This document shows positions 60,876 to 64,000 of a stretch of DNA of 64,000 nt, in pieces (position 1 is the first letter of the stretch; each line of letters begins with the position of its first letter). The stretch is from the NCBI GenBank assembly GCA_023525975.1, contig CM042029.1, positions 87,526,849 through 87,590,848 on the forward strand, read 5' to 3'. Source of the stretch: Smallanthus sonchifolius. Its lineage: Eukaryota; Streptophyta; Magnoliopsida; Asterales; Asteraceae. A model generated the notes under the pieces. That model had not been told where the DNA came from. It saw only the letters and a list, made by a program, of their open reading frames with translations, and did no database searches. A program made the translations under genes and the position numbers.

Positions 60876-61562
60876 TAGAGGTGAACAAAAAAACCGGAAC
60901 CGGAACCGAAACCTTCCAAGGAACCGGAACCGGTTCTTCCCAAAAACCGGTTCTTGTGGAACCGAACCGGTTCTTGAAAAACCGGAACCGGGTACATAGG
61001 TTCCGGTTTTTCAACCAAGAACCAGAACCGGTAAGAACCGAAACCGTTTAGAACCGGAACTGGTAAGAACCGGAACCGGTTCTTGAGAATACCCGATGTT
61101 TAAAACATAGATAAATTATTTTACAGATTCGTGACGAGTACATGCTTAAACTTTTAATAATAGTAAAACTTAAATTAATTAAAACTAAAAGTGAAAAAAA
61201 GGTTTTATGACCAAACGGGTCAGACAATCTAGTTTTTTTATATAATTTATCTATGTTTTATGAGTTTATGTTTTAAACATTTATCTATTTTGTAACATTT
61301 TAAGTTTTTAATGTTATTGGACTTTTTAAGTTAGTTATTTATATGTTTAATTAAAGTATTTATATGTTTAACTAAGTTTTTCGAATACCCAGAAATACGT
61401 TTTTGAAATACCCGCCTTGAATTACCGGAACCGCTAAGAACCGGAACCGGTTCTTGAAAACCGGAACTGGTACATAGGTTCCTGCTTTTCAACAAAGAAC
61501 TGGAACCGGTCAGAACCGGAACCGGAACCGGTTCTTATGAAAAACCGATTTGTGCACCTCCA
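60876..61562. mobile_element. Complete non-autonomous hAT-like element, 687 bp
   Basis: Ends TAGAGGTGAACAAA and TTTGTGCACCTCCA are inverted, with ACCGGAACCGG clusters near both ends, flanked by the 8-bp duplication AATTTAGT (60868-60875, 61563-61570). Its interior is A/T-rich and non-coding. Only its left 275-281 bases are in units A and B, so this copy marks the original right border of the array. Confidence 0.92.
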
Positions 61563-61570
61563 AATTTAGT

Positions 61571-62210
61571 CGCTCGGACAAAAAGGGCGGCACTTGACTA
61601 GTAAAAAGCCCTTTTTGACCCGTTACCATTTTGACTAGTAAAAACCACTTGACCCATTACCATTTTAACTGGAAAGAACTCTAACTGATCGGCCCGAATT
61701 GGCCATCAGTATTACTATTTGAATAAACACCCCCTTAGTGTCTCCATTACTTGGCGTAGGATCATGACTTAAAACTTCATAATCAACCTTCAATTTCTTG
61801 TAGTCTAGTCTGGCACCAGAAACCTAAATTGATGCTTCTAAATGCTAATACCACATCAAGTTCTTTCAGTTTGCAACCCGGCCCATAGTGGATAGAAAAA
61901 TGCAGGGAGGCGGGATTTTTTTTTCCCGCTAGAAATATAAAAATTTCGGCCGAATATGTATAAATTAACACTAATGAGCGGAAAATCGGTAGGCCGCGCC
62001 CTAAAAAATCTTCGCCCATGATAGTACCTCCCCGCCTTCCCCATATTGTAAAAAAAAATACTATGTATAAATTACTTGACTATTAGTCAGGTAAGTCATA
62101 TAATTTCAAATATTGGTAGGGTGATTGCTGACCATGTGAAAGCTAAAAGAATAATGTGTGTGACAAAAACAAGAAAGGTACTAAATACAATTGGAGTTCT
62201 GGTTACTTTA
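61571..62210. other. Right flank outside the array, no firm gene
   Basis: The only long stretch without a second copy in this window. It contains a repeated gactagtaaaaa/gacccattaccattt motif (61597-61670), a GC-rich patch with the hairpin GCGGGATTTTTTTTTCCCGC (61910-61930) and minus-strand open frames (61783-62044) of unknown meaning. Confidence 0.5.
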
Positions 62211-62617
62211 TCTTGTTATCATATGCAACATTTACAGTCTATTCAATCAAATTAAAAAAAAAACATAATTCAGTTTATAAATTTTGGAAGTGTAAACATA
62301 TTATTGATTAAAAAAAACAAAGTAAGAATATTAATATTAATGGATACATTTAGAGGTAAGCTAAGATCAGACATATAACCATTCCAACTGAAGAAGATGA
62401 GGATGCAAGAACCTTTTAGTCAAAAAAACAAAGAACCAAAATGAGAGTTAATCGCTATTACAAGTCCAAATTAAACAAACCAAAACGACAAATAGCGTTA
62501 TACCAGTTAAACATAGACGGACCAAAATGATAGACTAACAACTTCTCATAAATTGTAGCACATAATAGATGTAGTGCAAGCACAATATAAGATAATACCT
62601 GAAACCATTAAACAGAA
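62211..62617. other. 3' flank of the F-box gene, paralogous to 14778-15048
   Basis: Similar to the region after the truncated F-box pseudogenes but with about 115 more bases (62486-62600), a possible 3'UTR intron or spacer lost from the truncated copies between two GGTTT motifs. Confidence 0.6.
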
Positions 62618-63760
62618 TCACACACGAGCAAAAGATGCAATGAACTGAAAGCTAACCGGAGAGTGCTCAATATTTGATTTAAATTCATAGATCTTAGAGA
62701 TAGTCTTTGACAGGATGTTGTATTGTACTATCTTTCCAAATATCTCCATCACAAGGAACGAATCCTCTTCTTTCTTCCCGATCATGATACATCGAACACT
62801 AGAACAAAACCTGCTGAGAGGCTTCCTCAAGGTTTTGGGGTATTTCATCACAATCTCATTAAGATTAACAATGTACTTCACCGACCACACAGAATTCCAT
62901 TTACTCATCTCGTAAACATTCAACTGCCGGGAACTAATATCTCCTACACGAAGAAGAAGCAAACAACCACGAGACTCGAACAACCGTTGACCGCAATCCA
63001 CCATACCATCCAATATTGGAGGTGTTTGTATTCTTGTTAAACAAGGATGTTCAACATCTAACTTGAAATGCAAATCCGAGTTCTCACCCTCCAGCCAATG
63101 AATGGCATCATTCCAATATATTCCATGGTTGAAACAACTAAAACTTTCAAACGGAAATCGATCACTACAAACACTCCAACTGCTTGTTCTCGAAGAGTAT
63201 GTTTGAATTTGAACCGAAGAACCTTGATGATCCTCTATGAATCTAGCATGCATGATTTTGTAATGAGGTGATTTGGAAGGATCAAAAGCCATTCTGAAAC
63301 CACCGGATTTCAAACAATGAAGTTGTGGAAAAATAGTCTTAAGCTTATTTAACGATGGATTGTATACGTAAGAATTACCAAGACTGGTACGGCAGAGAAG
63401 CAAACCATTGCACGACTGCAAAATCTCAACGTCTAATTTATAGTGATGAGTTAAGGTGGTGAGTAATGGGATTCTGTTGGGCGGAATTCTGATATCCAAC
63501 GGAATGAAATCATATTCATAGTGGTGACTCCTTCGCTGGAGAAAGATACCAGACGGTGGATCGCAGATAGGGCTTCGGTTCCGGCGAAGAGTGAAATTAG
63601 GGTTTGTGATGAGAGTTAACCAGCGTTTGGATGCGGATTTGAGCATAGGAAGCGAGATAACCGGTAACCGGAGTAAGATTTCGATCAAGAGGTCGTCATT
63701 GGATACGACTGCATTTGTGGATGGAGGAAGTTCCGACGAACCGTCGGCAATCGTATCCAT
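62618..63760 (-). CDS. F-box protein (At5g07610-like family), full length
   Basis: Single-exon gene of 380 codons, the usual length for this family. The F-box occupies residues ~20-60 (NDDLLIEILLRLPVISLPML, then KRWLTLITNPNF); it would bind SKP1 and make the protein a substrate adaptor of an SCF ubiquitin ligase in cytosol or nucleus. The C-terminal part holds the F-box-associated region, with QSCNGLLLC at ~111-119, a HYKIMHARF strand, and a tryptophan-containing repeat region to the end. The substrate is unknown. The start is the ATG at 63760, in the same position as in the truncated paralogues. A TATA-like site lies ~65 bases upstream. No stop or frameshift seen, so this is the intact member of the F-box set here. 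Confidence 0.92.
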   Translation of the reverse strand: MDTIADGSSELPPSTNAVVSNDDLLIEILLRLPVISLPMLKSASKRWLTLITNPNFTLRRNRSPICDPPSGIFLQRRSHHYEYDFIPLDIRIPPNRIPLLTTLTHHYKLDVEILQSCNGLLLCRTSLGNSYVYNPSLNKLKTIFPQLHCLKSGGFRMAFDPSKSPHYKIMHARFIEDHQGSSVQIQTYSSRTSSWSVCSDRFPFESFSCFNHGIYWNDAIHWLEGENSDLHFKLDVEHPCLTRIQTPPILDGMVDCGQRLFESRGCLLLLRVGDISSRQLNVYEMSKWNSVWSVKYIVNLNEIVMKYPKTLRKPLSRFCSSVRCIMIGKKEEDSFLVMEIFGKIVQYNILSKTISKIYEFKSNIEHSPVSFQFIASFARV

Positions 63761-63822
63761 GGGGATGGTAAAACCCTAAAATCCCTTGAATTAAAAGTCA
63801 AAACCCCTTAATCTCGATTCCC

Positions 63823-63831
63823 TTTATATAA
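63823..63831 (-). promoter_or_regulatory. TATA-like site of the F-box gene
   Basis: TTATATAAA on the minus strand, about 65 bases before the ATG. The same site is kept upstream of both truncated copies (about 15627-15634 and 43502-43509). Confidence 0.5.
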
Positions 63832-64000
63832 TAGTTTATTTTTGTTTTGTATATTGTTAAACTTTAAATTATATTAATAAAATTAAATTTAGAGTTAATT
63901 ACACAAACAGTCTGGTTTGACTAAAGTAAAAGATTTGGGTATTAAGTTTGAAAAGTTGTAAGCACAAGTCTTATGGTTTCAATTTTGTAACAATTTGTTG
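63832..64000. other. F-box upstream region
   Basis: Similar to 15640-15810 and 43515-43685; no gene seen. Confidence 0.55.

Larger units (their letters stand above)
51237..61156. repeat. Tandem-array unit C (internally deleted)
   Basis: 51237-57894 matches 23366-30023 of unit B. The sequence then jumps at 57894/57895 to the equivalent of base 48033 and continues to the unit end. About 18 kb are missing: everything from inside the first Helitron to inside the hAT transposase, including the solo LTR, TBL, F-box and Mutator-like element. C also has 52 bp inside the hAT 3' end and 6 bp in the small hAT-like element that A and B both lack. Confidence 0.94.

Overview
This is nuclear DNA of a flowering plant, probably a dicot. 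It is AT-rich. The evidence is intron-containing plant genes (a TRICHOME BIREFRINGENCE-LIKE gene, F-box genes, and exons of a CURT1 thylakoid protein and a KDPG/KHG-type aldolase), a relic of plastid trnM-CAU, and a dense load of plant-type transposons (hAT, Helitron, Mutator-like, tRNA-derived SINEs, a solo LTR, a Ty3/gypsy gag relic). An asterid or Asteraceae source is my guess from repeat style only.

The dominant structure is a very large tandem repeat. Bases 1-23365 are the right part of one unit (A), 23366-51236 is a complete 27,871-bp unit (B), and 51237-61156 is a third unit (C) that has lost about 18 kb between 57894 and 57895. The array ends at 61156/61157. The sequence after that is single-copy in this window and carries the only full-length F-box gene (62618-63760, minus).

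Order of features, in unit A coordinates: 46-47-bp minisatellite end, foldback element (112-300), Helitron (697-1103), 2.1-kb solo LTR (1190-3290), hAT-like relic, five-exon TBL gene on the minus strand (4267-7417) with a foldback MITE in intron 4, inverted tRNA-headed SINE (8001-8215), TIR element (8501-8884), nested Helitrons flanked by 390-bp direct repeats (9350-11252), SINEs (11280-11587, 11859-12036, 14223-14458), truncated F-box pseudogene (15049-15561), gag relic, TTGCA-rich block, plastid trnM relic, Mutator-like element (17232-18166), 2.85-kb hAT element with a broken transposase (18433-21281), minus Helitron (22273-22640), and a truncated hAT-like element (23091-23365) ending exactly at the unit boundary. 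The next unit opens with a 121-bp tandem repeat, then aldolase and CURT1 exon fragments (24874-26185), Helitron ends and another hAT-like element. Most of this recurs in unit B at +27.87 kb (left of the TBL deletion at about +29.15 to +29.19 kb).

Only two protein genes look capable of being functional: the TBL gene of unit A and the F-box gene at the right end. The unit B TBL copy is dead (exon 1 deleted, frameshift in exon 2). The F-box copies in units A and B lack the middle of the protein, and all hAT transposase copies are interrupted or truncated. The window therefore shows how a tandem array duplicates, degrades and rearranges genes together with a nested transposon landscape.
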